This document shows, piece by piece, positions 35,978 through 48,756 of a stretch of 64,000 nucleotides of DNA. The notes under the pieces were generated by a model. That model had not been told where the DNA came from and searched no databases. It saw only the letters and a program-made list of their open reading frames with translations. Source of the DNA: Microbacterium sp. LKL04 (lineage in GTDB: Bacteria > Actinomycetota > Actinomycetes > Actinomycetales > Microbacteriaceae); NCBI RefSeq assembly GCF_900102005.1, contig NZ_LT627736.1, forward strand, positions 1,550,001 to 1,614,000, written 5' to 3'. Both the position numbers and the translations under genes were made by a program. Numbering within the stretch: position 1 is the first letter of the stretch; every line of letters starts with the position of its first letter.

Positions 35978-36796
35978 TCAGGTGCCGGCCGGGGAGGAGA
36001 TCTCGGCCGTGGCGGTGTCGTCGTCTGCCGACAGCACGCGCGCGCTCACGACGATGATCGTGACGTTGTCGCGGCCGCCGTTCTCCAGCGCCGCCTCGAG
36101 CATCGCATCGACCGCTGCGGCCGGGTCGTCGTTCTGCAGCAGGAAGTGGAGGATGCCATAGTCGGTCAGCTCCTTCGTGAGCCCGTCGCTGCAGACGACG
36201 AAGCGGTCGCCGTCGACGACTTCGAGCCGGACGTAGTCGGGGACCACTCCGTCGCTCGGACCCACGGCACGGGTGATGACGTTGCCGTACGGATGGTTCT
36301 CGGCCTCTTCGGGGCTGAGGCGACCCGCCGCGATGAGTTCTTGGACCACGGAGTGATCGGTCGTCACCTGTGCGAGCGCACCGTCACGCATCAGATATAC
36401 GCGTGAATCGCCGATGTTGAGCGTGACCCACGTCGGTTCGTCGCCGGTGAGGTCGAGATAGACGCCGGTGACCGTCGTCCCGGTACCGTCGTCGGTCGTC
36501 TCGGCATGCGACGCGATGTCGTCGACCGCGCGCTCGAGCGCGTCCTCGATCACGTCGGGCGACACAGTGCCCCGCTCGACCGCCGCGGACAGGCGCTCGA
36601 CCGTCCGCGAGCTCGCGATCTCGCCGCCGATGTGACCGCCCATGCCGTCGGCGACGACGAACAGCGGGAACGCCGACAGCACGGCATCCTGATTGTTCTC
36701 GCGACGACGCCCCTGATGGGTGACCTCGGCCCAGCGCACCTCGATGGAACCCGCGCCCGTACGGACGACGCGGGATGAGGTGACGGCTTCGGGCAC
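35978..36796 (-). CDS. PP2C family Ser/Thr protein phosphatase
   Basis: 272 residues; a metal-dependent phosphatase of the PstP class. Motifs in order: RREN-NQD (metal ligand), VVADGMGGH, NIGDSRVY, VVCSDGLT and GGRDNVTIIVV. No membrane helix, unlike the cell-division PstP, so it is cytoplasmic. It precedes the EccC-like ATPase in the same direction (66 nt); a link between them, for example control by phosphorylation, is an inference. Start GTG at 36796 with GGTGGGAG before it and a TAGAGT hexamer 38 nt upstream. Confidence 0.93.
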   Translation of the reverse strand: MPEAVTSSRVVRTGAGSIEVRWAEVTHQGRRRENNQDAVLSAFPLFVVADGMGGHIGGEIASSRTVERLSAAVERGTVSPDVIEDALERAVDDIASHAETTDDGTGTTVTGVYLDLTGDEPTWVTLNIGDSRVYLMRDGALAQVTTDHSVVQELIAAGRLSPEEAENHPYGNVITRAVGPSDGVVPDYVRLEVVDGDRFVVCSDGLTKELTDYGILHFLLQNDDPAAAVDAMLEAALENGGRDNVTIIVVSARVLSADDDTATAEISSPAGT

Positions 36797-36834
36797 GCTC
36801 CCACCCTTCTTCCTGATCGGCGCAGCGTCCTCAC

Positions 36835-36840
36835 ACTCTA
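36835..36840 (-). promoter_or_regulatory. -10 hexamer TAGAGT of the PP2C gene
   Basis: TAGAGT on the minus strand, giving a leader of about 32 nt before the PP2C GTG; unlike many genes here this one has a normal leader and a ribosome-binding site. Confidence 0.4.
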
Positions 36841-36972
36841 GTCGACGGCGCCCCCGTCATCATGCGGCACAACCCGTTGCCATCGACTCGATACGCCCAG
36901 TACGGTTTCGCTGAGCCAGCGCGAACGCGCTGAACGTCGCCGCAGCGGCGTCGCCGAAAGAAGGGCACATCG

Positions 36973-37560
36973 ATGTCAGACCCGAACACGCCGCCGAGTG
37001 ACGGCCCCGCGTCTCCCCCTCCGGCAGGCGCCCCGACGCCCCCGACGGGCCAGAGCCCCGGTGGATACTCCGCCCCGCCTCCTCCGCAGCAGCCGTACGG
37101 GCAGCAGCCTCCCCCGCAGCAGCCGTATGGCCAGCAGCCGCAGCAGCCGTATGGCCAGCAGCCCCAGCAGCCCTACGGCCAGCAGCCGTACGCACAGGCA
37201 CCCGCCGGCGCGCCGTTGCCTCCCGACCAGGACAAGCAGTGGGCATCCTTCGCCCACTTCGGCGGCATCATCGGGTTCCTGCCGGCACTGATCATCTGGC
37301 TGGTCTTCAAGGACCGGGGGCCGCGCACCAACACCGAGGGGAAGGAAGCCCTCAACTGGCAGATCACGTTCACCATCGCGATCATCGTCGCCAACATCGC
37401 CGCGCTGGTGCTGGGCTGGATCCCGGTCATCGGATGGATCATCGGGCTCCTCCCCCTCGCCATCTGGGTCGTCAACATCGTGTTCTCGATCCTGGGAGGA
37501 GTGCGCGTGAACGCCGGCGGGAGCTATCGCTACCCGGTGACGCTCCGCCTCATCTCGTAA
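36973..37560 (+). CDS. DUF4870 membrane protein with QQPYG-repeat N terminus
   Basis: 195 residues. Residues 1-80 are Pro/Gln/Tyr/Gly-rich and probably disordered in the cytoplasm. The DUF4870 domain follows (about 88-195): WASFAHFGGIIGFLPALIIWLVFKD, then a conserved NTEGKEALNWQ loop, and two further helices with a GWIPVIGWIIG turn. Function unknown; such proteins are often multi-copy in actinobacteria. AAGAAGG lies 9 nt before the ATG. Its 3' end overlaps the convergent yaaA by 11 nt. Confidence 0.87.
   Translation: MSDPNTPPSDGPASPPPAGAPTPPTGQSPGGYSAPPPPQQPYGQQPPPQQPYGQQPQQPYGQQPQQPYGQQPYAQAPAGAPLPPDQDKQWASFAHFGGIIGFLPALIIWLVFKDRGPRTNTEGKEALNWQITFTIAIIVANIAALVLGWIPVIGWIIGLLPLAIWVVNIVFSILGGVRVNAGGSYRYPVTLRLIS
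37087..37193 (+). repeat. Tandem repeat coding QQPYG in the DUF4870 gene
   Basis: Imperfect copies of a 15-nt unit (CAGCAGCCGTATGGC) encode QQPYG/QQP blocks. The copies differ at third positions (TAC/TAT, GGC/GGG), so the array is old or under protein-level selection, yet it can still change length by slippage. Confidence 0.8.
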
Positions 37561-38314
37561 TCGACGGCACGACGAGTTCCAGCTCGCCGACCGCCGATGG
37601 GCGCAGGACGATCTCTTCGTCCTGCGCCCATCGCATGAGCGCGGCGGTGTCCGTCACGACCGGCCGGGTGAGAGCCAGCCGGCGCACCAGCTCCCCCTTC
37701 GCGTGTTTGTTGAAGTGGTTGAGCGCACGGACCGCACCGTCAGGACCCTCCGAGACCACGCGGACATACGCGTGCGGGATGCCGGTCGGTACCGGACCCA
37801 AGGCCGCATACGCCTCGGAACGCAGATCGAGCACGAACGAGGGGGATGCCGCGGCGATCGCGGCACCCACGGCATCCGCCCACACCGATCGCATCGAGGG
37901 CAAGCCGGGAACACGGATGCCCGCGCCCAGACGGTAGGCGGGCAGCGGGTCGAGCGCCCCGACGATGCCGAACGGCGCGGAGTGGATGGCGACGTGGGAT
38001 GCGAGCCACTGCCGTGCGGACGCGTCGAGCGACGGTGCGTCGAGGGCGTCGAACAGGACCCCGGTGTAGCGGTCGGCCGCGGGAAGGGTCGGTGAGCTGC
38101 GCAGCGCGGCGTTGACAGTGATCTCGGACCGCTGTCGCTCGGAGAGTTTCAGCACGCGGGCCGCGGTGTGCTCTTCTGCACTCAGCGCGACGAGGGCGTC
38201 GATCACTCGCTCGCGCTCTGCGCTGAGGCCACCGAAGCGCACGGAGTCAGCCCGCCACGGCGGCCCGTCGCCACCCGGGCGCTTCGTCTCGGACGGCGGA
38301 AGCAGGATCAGCAC
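37550..38314 (-). CDS. yaaA: Peroxide stress protein YaaA (DUF328)
   Basis: 254 residues. The family signature LLPPSETKRPGGDG is at the N terminus (the SETK-type motif), with YTGVLFDALD, VHSAPFGIVGALDPLPAYRL and LDLRSEAYAAL following, and HFNKHAKGELVR near the end. YaaA limits intracellular iron damage under peroxide stress in E. coli; the fold resembles DNA-binding helix-hairpin-helix proteins. GTG start at 38314 with GGAGG upstream. It follows the ATP synthase terminator. Confidence 0.93.
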   Translation of the reverse strand: MLILLPPSETKRPGGDGPPWRADSVRFGGLSAERERVIDALVALSAEEHTAARVLKLSERQRSEITVNAALRSSPTLPAADRYTGVLFDALDAPSLDASARQWLASHVAIHSAPFGIVGALDPLPAYRLGAGIRVPGLPSMRSVWADAVGAAIAAASPSFVLDLRSEAYAALGPVPTGIPHAYVRVVSEGPDGAVRALNHFNKHAKGELVRRLALTRPVVTDTAALMRWAQDEEIVLRPSAVGELELVVPSITR

Positions 38315-38335
38315 GGTGCGACCTCCAGGGAAAAG

Positions 38336-38369
38336 CGCAGCGCCGCCCGGCGAACCGGGCGGCGCTGCG
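38336..38369 (-). terminator. Strong terminator at the end of the ATP synthase operon
   Basis: A perfect 15-bp stem, CGCAGCGCCGCCCGG (38336-38350) and its complement (38355-38369), with a CGAA tetraloop. On the minus strand it is followed by CTTTTCCC. It lies between the atpC stop and yaaA. Confidence 0.85.
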
Positions 38370-38379
38370 TGAAAGGGTG

Positions 38380-38640
38380 TCAGGACTGCAGGGCTGCGTT
38401 CCCGGCCACGATGGTGAGCTCGTCGTTCTCCATCGAGAGGAAGCCGTCCTCCGCGGTCGCGACGATTTTCTCGCCGTTGGACTGCGTGATGCGGACCTGT
38501 CCCTCGGCGAGGATGGCGAGCACGGGCTCGTGACCGGCCATGAAGCCGATCTCGCCCTCGACCGTCTTGGCGACGACGAGGCTCGCCTCGCCGTGCCAGA
38601 CCTCCGCCTCAGCGGAGACGAGGGTGACGGTCAGCGCCAT
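38380..38640 (-). CDS. atpC: ATP synthase subunit epsilon
   Basis: 86 residues, the beta-sandwich domain of the F1 epsilon subunit only: LTVTLVSAEAEVWHGEAS, EGEIGFMAGHEPVLAIL, and GFLSMENDELTIVA. The C-terminal two-helix domain that inhibits ATP hydrolysis is missing, as in several actinobacteria. Starts 1 nt after the atpD stop; last gene before the terminator. Confidence 0.96.
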   Translation of the reverse strand: MALTVTLVSAEAEVWHGEASLVVAKTVEGEIGFMAGHEPVLAILAEGQVRITQSNGEKIVATAEDGFLSMENDELTIVAGNAALQS

Positions 38641-38641
38641 C

Positions 38642-41009
<2,368 letters not shown>

Positions 41010-41032
41010 TGGTTATGAGTCTCCCGTCGGCG

Positions 41033-42673
41033 TCAGCCGCGGCGGCCCTTGACGATCTTCTCCTGGTTCACGTCGTCGACGTCCGCAGCAGCGACCTCTT
41101 CGTGACCCGGCGTGCCGAGTGCCTGACCCTTGCCGCCCTGGAACTCGAGGACGAAGGCGTCGACCGCCTTGTCGAGCTCGCCGACGGTGTTGTCGTCGAG
41201 GACGTTCGACTCGCGCAGGGTGTCGAGGATCGACGTGTTGCGCTTCAGGTGGTCGAGCAGCTCGCGCTCGAAGCGGAGGACGTCCTCCACCTCGATCGTG
41301 TCGAGCTTGCCGTTGGTGCCCGCCCAGATCGAGACGACCTGCTCCTCGACGGGGTACGGCGAGTACTGCGGCTGCTTCAGAAGCTCCGTCAGACGTGCAC
41401 CACGGGCGAGCTGACGGCGCGACGCGGCGTCGAGGTCGGACGCGAACATCGCGAAGGCCTCGAGCGAGCGGTACTGGGCGAGCTCGAGCTTGAGCGTTCC
41501 CGAGACCTTCTTGATCGACTTGACCTGCGCGTCGCCACCGACACGGGAGACCGAGATACCCACGTCGACCGCGGGACGCTGGTTGGCGTTGAAGAGGTCG
41601 GACTGCAGGAAGATCTGGCCGTCGGTGATCGAGATGACGTTGGTCGGGATGTACGCCGAGACGTCGTTGGCCTTGGTCTCGATGATCGGCAGACCCGTCA
41701 TCGAACCGGCGCCGAGCTCGTCGGACAGCTTCGCGCAACGCTCGAGCAGACGCGAGTGCAGGTAGAAGACGTCACCGGGGTACGCCTCGCGGCCCGGCGG
41801 GCGGCGGAGGAGCAGCGACACGGCACGGTAGGCCTCGGCCTGCTTCGACAGGTCGTCGAAGATGATCAGGACGTGCTTGCCCTCGTACATCCAGTGCTGG
41901 CCGATGGCCGAGCCGGTGTAGGGAGCGAGGTACTTGAAGCCGGCGGGGTCGGATGCCGGGGCTGCGACGATCGTCGTGTACTCCATGGCACCGGCGTCCT
42001 CGAGCGCGCCCTTCACCGAAGCGATGGTCGAGCCCTTCTGGCCGATCGCGACGTAGATGCAGCGGACCTGCTTCGTGACGTCGCCAGACTCCCAGTTGGC
42101 CTTCTGGTTGATGATCGTGTCGATCGCGATGGCCGTCTTGCCGGTCTGGCGGTCGCCGATGATTAGCTGACGCTGGCCGCGGCCGACGGGGATCATCGCG
42201 TCGATGGCCTTGATGCCGGTCTGCATCGGCTCGTGGACCGACTTGCGCTGCATGACGCCGGGCGCTTGGAGCTCGAGGGCACGGCGGCCGGTCGTGGCGA
42301 TCTCGCCGAGACCGTCGATCGGGTTGCCGAGCGGGTCGACGACGCGGCCGAGGTAGCCCTCGCCGACACCGACCGAGAGGACCTCGCCGGAGCGGGTGAC
42401 CTTCTGGCCGGCTTCGATGCCGGCGAAGTCGCCGAGGACGACGACGCCGATCTCGTGCTCGTCGAGGTTCTGCGCGAGGCCCTCGACGCCGTTATCGAAG
42501 CGCACGAGCTCGTTCGCCATGACGCCGGGCAGGCCCTCGACGTGGGCGATGCCGTCCGCGGCGTCGACGACGGTGCCGACCTCGGTCGCCGCTGCCCCGG
42601 TGGGCTCGTAGGCGGCGACGAAGTCTTTCAGCGCGTCACGGATGACGTCGGGGCTGATGGACAGTTCTGCCAT
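41033..42673 (-). CDS. atpA: ATP synthase subunit alpha
   Basis: 546 residues; regulatory F1 subunit. P-loop GDRQTGKT (about 169-176), the [12 protein letters not shown] strand before it, and SISDGQ-type segment [12 protein letters not shown]. The C terminus is acidic, ending in [15 protein letters not shown] at 42673 with AAGAAGGAAG upstream. Confidence 0.98.
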   Translation of the reverse strand: MAELSISPDVIRDALKDFVAAYEPTGAAATEVGTVVDAADGIAHVEGLPGVMANELVRFDNGVEGLAQNLDEHEIGVVVLGDFAGIEAGQKVTRSGEVLSVGVGEGYLGRVVDPLGNPIDGLGEIATTGRRALELQAPGVMQRKSVHEPMQTGIKAIDAMIPVGRGQRQLIIGDRQTGKTAIAIDTIINQKANWESGDVTKQVRCIYVAIGQKGSTIASVKGALEDAGAMEYTTIVAAPASDPAGFKYLAPYTGSAIGQHWMYEGKHVLIIFDDLSKQAEAYRAVSLLLRRPPGREAYPGDVFYLHSRLLERCAKLSDELGAGSMTGLPIIETKANDVSAYIPTNVISITDGQIFLQSDLFNANQRPAVDVGISVSRVGGDAQVKSIKKVSGTLKLELAQYRSLEAFAMFASDLDAASRRQLARGARLTELLKQPQYSPYPVEEQVVSIWAGTNGKLDTIEVEDVLRFERELLDHLKRNTSILDTLRESNVLDDNTVGELDKAVDAFVLEFQGGKGQALGTPGHEEVAAADVDDVNQEKIVKGRRG

Positions 42674-42747
42674 GGTCTTCCTTCTTGGTGAGGTCTTGTG
42701 GCGGGCACCTGGCCTGCCGGGTCCGCTCCTCGGTGGAGCGGGAAGAA

Positions 42748-43536
42748 TCAGCCCGCCAGGCGCTGGCGGAGATCGCCCAGTCGGGACGAGACGGTGGCGT
42801 CGATCACGTCGTCGCCGATCTCGATGCGGACACCGCCGACGACCGCGGGGTCGACGACGACGTTCAGCGAGACCTCGGTGCCGTACCGGGCTGCGAGTGT
42901 GCTCTGCAGACGCGACGACTGGTCCTCGGTCAGAGCGGTGGCCGCGTACACCGTGGCCGCTGCGCGACCGCGCTGCTCCGCGACGACACGCAGCGCACGG
43001 CTGAGCATCGAACGGACGCGGCGTTCACGCGGGACCTGGACCAGTGACGAGACGACGATGACCGTCGACTCGGCGGCACGACCGTTCATCAGGCTCTCGA
43101 TGAGAGCCCCCTTCGCGGCGGCGTCACCCAGCCTGCTGCCCAGCGCGAGCTCGAGCTCGGAGTTCGCGGCGATTGTGCGGGCCACGGAGAACAGCTCGCC
43201 CTCGAGGTCGACCTGCGGCTCGGCGATGGCGGCGGCGCGGACGCCGGCCTCCTCGATGCCCGAGATCAGGTCGTCCCCGGAGGACCAGCGCTCGGCGACG
43301 GCCGCGTCGAGGACCGACAGCGTCGCAGCCGAGTACCCGCCGAAGACGCGCGAGACGAGCGCACGTCGAGCTTCGGCGGGCACCGAGGCATCCGAGAGCG
43401 CGCCGCTCAGCTGCGACGAGTCGGCCAGGGTGCGCACCGCGGCGAAGAGCTCGCGGGCGACACCGAGGTCGACGCCCGGCGCGGCCGTGAGGGCCGACGT
43501 CGTCGCCCCGAGGGCCTGAGTGGTCGCGCTACCCAT
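42748..43536 (-). CDS. atpH: ATP synthase subunit delta
   Basis: 262 residues; joins F1 to the peripheral stalk. The C-terminal signature [40 protein letters not shown] (seen in pieces) is clear. Longer than E. coli delta (177) because of an N-terminal extension typical of actinobacteria, here without the b-subunit fusion known from mycobacteria. Start overlaps the atpF stop (TAATG). Confidence 0.95.
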   Translation of the reverse strand: MGSATTQALGATTSALTAAPGVDLGVARELFAAVRTLADSSQLSGALSDASVPAEARRALVSRVFGGYSAATLSVLDAAVAERWSSGDDLISGIEEAGVRAAAIAEPQVDLEGELFSVARTIAANSELELALGSRLGDAAAKGALIESLMNGRAAESTVIVVSSLVQVPRERRVRSMLSRALRVVAEQRGRAAATVYAATALTEDQSSRLQSTLAARYGTEVSLNVVVDPAVVGGVRIEIGDDVIDATVSSRLGDLRQRLAG

Positions 43537-44090
43537 TACTTCGCCGCCTTCTCGGAGGACTCGAGGTCGGCAAGGAAACGGTCGACCACGGCCTTGGCCT
43601 TGGCGTCGTCGGAGAGCGTCTCGCCGATGACACCACCGGCGAGGTCGAGGGCGAGCGTGCCCACTTCGCTCCGCAGCGAGACGAGCGCCGTCTGGCGTTC
43701 GGCCTCGATCTGATTGTGCGCGGCAGAGGTCAGACGCGCGGCCTCGGCCGATGCGTTGTCCTTGGCTTCGGCGACGATCTTCTTGCCGTCCTCGCGGGCA
43801 GTCTCGCGGATCTCGCCGGCCTCCTTGCGAGCCTCGGCCAGCTGGGCCGTGTACTCCTCGAGAGCGGCTTCCGCCTTGCGCTGAGCCTCGTCGGCCTTCG
43901 CGATGTTGCCCTCGATGGCAGCAGCGCGCTGGTCGAGCAGGACCTGCATCTTCGGGAGGGCGACCCGCCAGAAGATGAACAGGATCACGACGAAGCAGAC
44001 CCCGGACCAGATGATGTCGTACCAGGCCGGGATCAGCGGGTTGTGGGACCCGCCCTCTTCGGCTGCGTACGCGACAAGAGCGTTCAGCAT
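43536..44090 (-). CDS. atpF: ATP synthase subunit b
   Basis: 184 residues; peripheral stalk. One membrane helix (about 24-45, IIWSGVCFVVILFIFWRVALP) and then a long charged coiled coil (KADEAQRKAEAALEEYTAQL onward). A TAAAGGAGACAG element precedes the ATG. Confidence 0.95.
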   Translation of the reverse strand: MLNALVAYAAEEGGSHNPLIPAWYDIIWSGVCFVVILFIFWRVALPKMQVLLDQRAAAIEGNIAKADEAQRKAEAALEEYTAQLAEARKEAGEIRETAREDGKKIVAEAKDNASAEAARLTSAAHNQIEAERQTALVSLRSEVGTLALDLAGGVIGETLSDDAKAKAVVDRFLADLESSEKAAK

Positions 44091-44120
44091 CCTGTCTCCT
44101 TTAGTGATCTGAGTCGCGGT

Positions 44121-45213
<1,093 letters not shown>

Positions 45214-45322
45214 CGCTGGCTCCAGCTTCGGGGCGTCGATCTAAAGATCGGGCGACGATGGTCGGTGAGCTGACTCCGCAGACGTTCCCGTCGGGGTTCA
45301 GGCGGGCTCAGGAAACAGCCTA

Positions 45323-45817
45323 TCAGCCCTCAGGCGTGATCGAGTCCCCAGGGCGGCGCTCGCCCGCTTCGATGTCGGCCGCGGTGGGCAGCGTCGTGTC
45401 GCTGACGGTCGGCATCCGCATGCGCATCATGACGACCACGTCGACCACGAGCGACGCCACGATGCTCGCGACAAGCGCGACGAAGAAGACCACGGGAGTC
45501 AGCCACGGCTGGTCGCGGAGGACGAACAGAACGATCAGGAAGACGACGAACTTCAGGATCCACCCGCCCATGACCGTTCCGAAGAAGATAGGGACGAACA
45601 GGGGGTCGCCGTAGAAGCGGTTGGCGATGAGGATCGAGACGATGGTGAAGGCGAGGAACACCGCTCCCATGAGAACGGCCACCAGGGCGCTCCAGAGCCC
45701 GGAGGTCCCCGCGACGAGCAGGCCGACCACTCCCCCAGCGACGGCGAGGATGAGGGCGACGATGCCGGACCACACCAGAGCGGTGCGCAGAAGTCGGGTG
45801 GAGGACAGGGCGCTCAT
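45323..45817 (-). CDS. Four-helix membrane protein in the AtpI position
   Basis: 164 residues with four hydrophobic segments (about 10-32, 38-60, 70-95, 98-125) and a hydrophilic C terminus (RMRMPTVSDTTLPTAADIEAGERRP). It is in the position of atpI, between the wecA-like gene and atpB, where mycobacteria carry Rv1303. AtpI proteins help assemble the c-ring; sequence similarity is too low to be sure by eye. ATG at 45817, overlapping the preceding stop as ATGA. Confidence 0.8.
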   Translation of the reverse strand: MSALSSTRLLRTALVWSGIVALILAVAGGVVGLLVAGTSGLWSALVAVLMGAVFLAFTIVSILIANRFYGDPLFVPIFFGTVMGGWILKFVVFLIVLFVLRDQPWLTPVVFFVALVASIVASLVVDVVVMMRMRMPTVSDTTLPTAADIEAGERRPGDSITPEG

Positions 45818-46974
45818 GAGAGGGCCTTTCGCTCGGGCGCGACGGCACGGGCGCGTCGGGCAGGGGGGAGGGTGACGATGACACAGGCGATGCACCCGAT
45901 GACGAGGAAGGCGACCCCGGGCCAGTACCGGCCGGGCCACCCCTTGGTCGTGCCGATGTACATGAGAAGCACCGACAGGGACACGACGGCCGTCCAGGCG
46001 TAGAACACGAAGACGGCGTTCCGATCGGTGTGTCCCATGTCGAGCATGCGGTGGTGGAGGTGCTTGCGGTCCGGCGAGAAGGGCGACTTGCCCTGCGCCA
46101 TGCGCCGGACGACAGCGAGTCCGAAGTCGAGGAGCGGGAGGAGGACAATCACGACCGGCAGGATCACCGGGATGAACGCTCCGAGGAGCTGAGAGCGACC
46201 GAAGAGGTCGTTGTCGCTCAGGAGATTGGGCGGCAGGTTGCCCGTGACGACGATCGCAGAGGACGCCATCATCAGTCCGAGCAGGAGCGCACCGGCATCC
46301 CCCATGAACATCCGCGCGGGGTTCCAGTTGAACGGCAAGAAGCCCGCGCACATGCCGAGGAGCACGATCGCGATGAATACTCCGGTGTTGCTCTGCTCGC
46401 TGTTGTCGAAGTCGCGCACGAGCATCGCCGAATACGCGAAGAAGACCGCGTTGGCGATGAGGCAGACGCCGGCGACGAGACCGTCGAGGCCGTCGATGAA
46501 GTTGACGGCGTTCATGACGATGACGATCACAAGAATCGACAGACCGATGCTGACCCAGCTGGAGACGACGACCTGCTGTCCGAAGGGCAGATAGAAGATC
46601 TGGATGCCGCCGAGGAAGACGACGATCCACGCGGCGACGAACTGCGCGCCGAGCTTGATCATCCAGTCGAGGTCCCAGAGGTCGTCGGCGACCCCCACTA
46701 CCACCATGAGCGCGGCGGCGCCGAGGAGGGACCACACCATCGACGGTTCCTGCCAGACGATCGCGAACGCCGGCAGCTGAGAGGAGAGGACGAAGAAGCC
46801 CAGCATCCCGATGAACATCGCGACGCCGCCGAGGCGCGGAGTGGGGTTCTTGTGGACGTCCCGTTCGCGGATCGCCGGGTGGAGCCCGAACTTCATCGCC
46901 ACGCGCCAGACGACCCACGAGAAGACGAAGGTGAGGCCGCCGGTGATGACGAACGCGAACAGGTAATCCCTCAC
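45814..46974 (-). CDS. Undecaprenyl-phosphate GlcNAc-1-phosphate transferase (WecA/Rfe/TagO type)
   Basis: 386 residues with about 11 membrane helices. Loop motifs of the MraY/WecA superfamily are present: PTPRLGG, VGVADDLWDLDW (the Mg2+ Asp pair), NAVNFIDGLDGLVAG, FMGDAGALLLG and the carbohydrate-recognition loop DRKHLHHRMLDMGHT. It starts lipid-linked glycan synthesis on the inner face of the membrane, for arabinogalactan-like or teichoic/polysaccharide polymers. GTG start overlaps the sua5 stop (GTGA). Confidence 0.94.
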   Translation of the reverse strand: MRDYLFAFVITGGLTFVFSWVVWRVAMKFGLHPAIRERDVHKNPTPRLGGVAMFIGMLGFFVLSSQLPAFAIVWQEPSMVWSLLGAAALMVVVGVADDLWDLDWMIKLGAQFVAAWIVVFLGGIQIFYLPFGQQVVVSSWVSIGLSILVIVIVMNAVNFIDGLDGLVAGVCLIANAVFFAYSAMLVRDFDNSEQSNTGVFIAIVLLGMCAGFLPFNWNPARMFMGDAGALLLGLMMASSAIVVTGNLPPNLLSDNDLFGRSQLLGAFIPVILPVVIVLLPLLDFGLAVVRRMAQGKSPFSPDRKHLHHRMLDMGHTDRNAVFVFYAWTAVVSLSVLLMYIGTTKGWPGRYWPGVAFLVIGCIACVIVTLPPARRARAVAPERKALS

Positions 46975-47666
46975 GCGGCGTCGGATTCGTCGGGCTCGAT
47001 CGGGTCGGGTTCGAGCAGGTCGCCCAGCACGTCGCGCAGGTCGGCGCGTGAAACGGCCCCCTCGCGCAGAACGGCGACCGGGCGCTGGTCGCGACCGACG
47101 AGTCCGGTCGCATCGATGATCGTCGAGGCGACGCCGGTCGGGACGAGGCCGCCGTCGAGGTAGACCGACACGCTGTCCCGGAGCATCGAGATCGCACCCT
47201 CGATCTCGATCGCCGCGGGCTTGCCCGTCAGGTTGGCGCTCGAGACGGCCAGCGGGCCGGTCTCCTCGAGGAGTTCGAGGGCGAACCTGTCGTCCGGCAT
47301 GCGCACCGCGACAGTCCCCCGCGTCTCGCCGAGGTCCCAGCGCAGCGACGGCTGAGCGGGCAGCACGATGGTCAGCCCGCCGGGCCAGAAGCGCTCGACG
47401 AGACGCTCGACGGCCTCGGGCACCTCGGCGACGAGCGCGCGCATCGTGTCGGGGCCGGAGACGAGGACGGGCGGGGGCGACTGGCGTCCGCGCCCCTTCG
47501 CCGCGAGGAGACGTGCGACCGCGGAGGCGTTGAAGGCGTCGGCGGCGATGCCGTACACGGTGTCGGTCGGCATCACGATGAGTTCGCCGCGGCCGATGGC
47601 CTGGCGCGCCTGACGGAGAGCAGGCAGTAACTGGTCGGCGTCACGACAGTCGAGGACGGGAGACAT
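46971..47666 (-). CDS. L-threonylcarbamoyladenylate synthase (Sua5/YrdC/TsaC)
   Basis: 231 residues; makes threonylcarbamoyl-AMP for t6A37 of tRNAs. Motifs: GELIVMPTDTVYGIAADA, KGRGRQSPPPVLV, VAVRMPDD, PLAVSSANLTGKPA. The YrdC domain fills residues 10-200; a short acidic tail follows. ATG at 47666, 9 nt after TAGAAT, so it may start the wecA-atp transcript with hardly any leader. Confidence 0.95.
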   Translation of the reverse strand: MSPVLDCRDADQLLPALRQARQAIGRGELIVMPTDTVYGIAADAFNASAVARLLAAKGRGRQSPPPVLVSGPDTMRALVAEVPEAVERLVERFWPGGLTIVLPAQPSLRWDLGETRGTVAVRMPDDRFALELLEETGPLAVSSANLTGKPAAIEIEGAISMLRDSVSVYLDGGLVPTGVASTIIDATGLVGRDQRPVAVLREGAVSRADLRDVLGDLLEPDPIEPDESDAA

Positions 47667-47675
47667 ATCCGCAGC

Positions 47676-47681
47676 ATTCTA
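47676..47681 (-). promoter_or_regulatory. -10 hexamer TAGAAT before sua5 (possible head of the wecA-atp unit)
   Basis: TAGAAT on the minus strand, 9 nt before the ATG at 47666. The downstream genes overlap or nearly so up to the atpI-like gene; a 109-nt gap before atpB may hold a second promoter that I cannot identify. Confidence 0.45.
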
Positions 47682-47735
47682 CGAGGAGAGGGCCTCGCCG
47701 CGCCTGCGAAAGGGCGGGACGGACCGTCGGACGGG

Positions 47736-48626
47736 TTACGGGCGAAGGGCGGTCGTCGCGCGATCGCGCCGGGTGAGGTCGGGGTGCGTGGCGGCGCCGC
47801 GCCAGCCGTCCGCGGTGAGGAGCTGGCGGATGCCGGCGCCCTGCCACTCGCCGTGCTCGATGACGAGCGTCCCCCCGGGGTGGAGCAGGCGCAGGGCGAC
47901 GCCTGAGAGGACACGGACGACGTCGAGGCCGTCGGGCCCGCCGTACAGCGCGGCGGGCGGATCCCAATGGCGCACCTCGGGGTCGCGCGGGATGGCGTCA
48001 TCGGGAACATAGGGCGGGTTGGAGACGACGACCGAGACCGTGCCGTCGAGTTCGGGGAACGCGTCGGCGAGGTCGATGAAGGCGAGACGCGCGTGCGGGG
48101 CGTGCTCGGCGAAGTTCTCCTTGGCCCAGATGAACGCGTCGACCGAGTTCTCCGCCGCATGCACCCGCGCATGCGGCACCTCCGTCGCGAGGGCGAGAGC
48201 CAGGGCGCCGCTCCCCGTCCCGAGGTCGACGGCGACGGGGTCGGGACCCGGGGCCTCGCGAAGAGCGTCGATGGCGAGCTGCGCGACCATCTCGGTCTCC
48301 GGCCGCGGGACGAACACTCCGGGACCCACGCGGAGTTCGAGGTGCCGGAACGGCGCGCGGCCCGTCAGGTGCTGGAGAGGCTCGCGGGCGGCTCGGCGCG
48401 CGACGAGCTCGGCGAACCGTGTCGCCTCGGGCTCCGGCATCCGATCCCCCCGCAGCATCGCGGCGGCGAGCTCACCGCGGCCGACCCCCAGGACATGGGC
48501 GGCGAGGAGTTCGGCGTCGACGTCGGCCGAGGGGACGCCGGCGTCGGCGAGCCGCTGACCGGCTGCGCGGACGAGGGGCGCGAGGTCGCTGCCCGCGGGC
48601 GCGGCGGAAGTCCGTGAGATCGTCAT
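47736..48626 (-). CDS. prmC: Peptide chain release factor N5-glutamine methyltransferase PrmC
   Basis: 296 residues; methylates the GGQ glutamine of release factors. An N-terminal helical domain is followed by PRPETEM, the SAM site [15 protein letters not shown] and catalytic [10 protein letters not shown]. Its substrate gene prfA is nearby but now separated by cysK-cysE. ATG at 48626; a TATCCT hexamer ends 10 nt upstream. A longer frame to 48713 would overlap the cysK promoter region. Confidence 0.94.
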   Translation of the reverse strand: MTISRTSAAPAGSDLAPLVRAAGQRLADAGVPSADVDAELLAAHVLGVGRGELAAAMLRGDRMPEPEATRFAELVARRAAREPLQHLTGRAPFRHLELRVGPGVFVPRPETEMVAQLAIDALREAPGPDPVAVDLGTGSGALALALATEVPHARVHAAENSVDAFIWAKENFAEHAPHARLAFIDLADAFPELDGTVSVVVSNPPYVPDDAIPRDPEVRHWDPPAALYGGPDGLDVVRVLSGVALRLLHPGGTLVIEHGEWQGAGIRQLLTADGWRGAATHPDLTRRDRATTALRP

Positions 48627-48688
48627 GGGAACGTCCAGGATACCGTGCCCGGCATCGTCACACAGGGCCGCGGCCCGCGGCGGGACCG

Positions 48689-48694
48689 TAGGCT
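48689..48694 (+). promoter_or_regulatory. -10 hexamer TAGGCT of cysK
   Basis: TAGGCT; the transcript would have a leader of about 55 nt before cysK, with GGAAGG as ribosome-binding site. Confidence 0.45.
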
Positions 48695-48756
48695 GAAACC
48701 GCATCGCGGGCACCTGAGCCGCGACCTACGTATTCCATCCGCACGGAAGGCATCCC

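Noticed and set aside
45323..47197. A 624-codon minus-strand frame across the wecA-like gene
   Set aside because: Only its last 164 codons are a real gene; the rest is wecA and sua5 read in the wrong frame.
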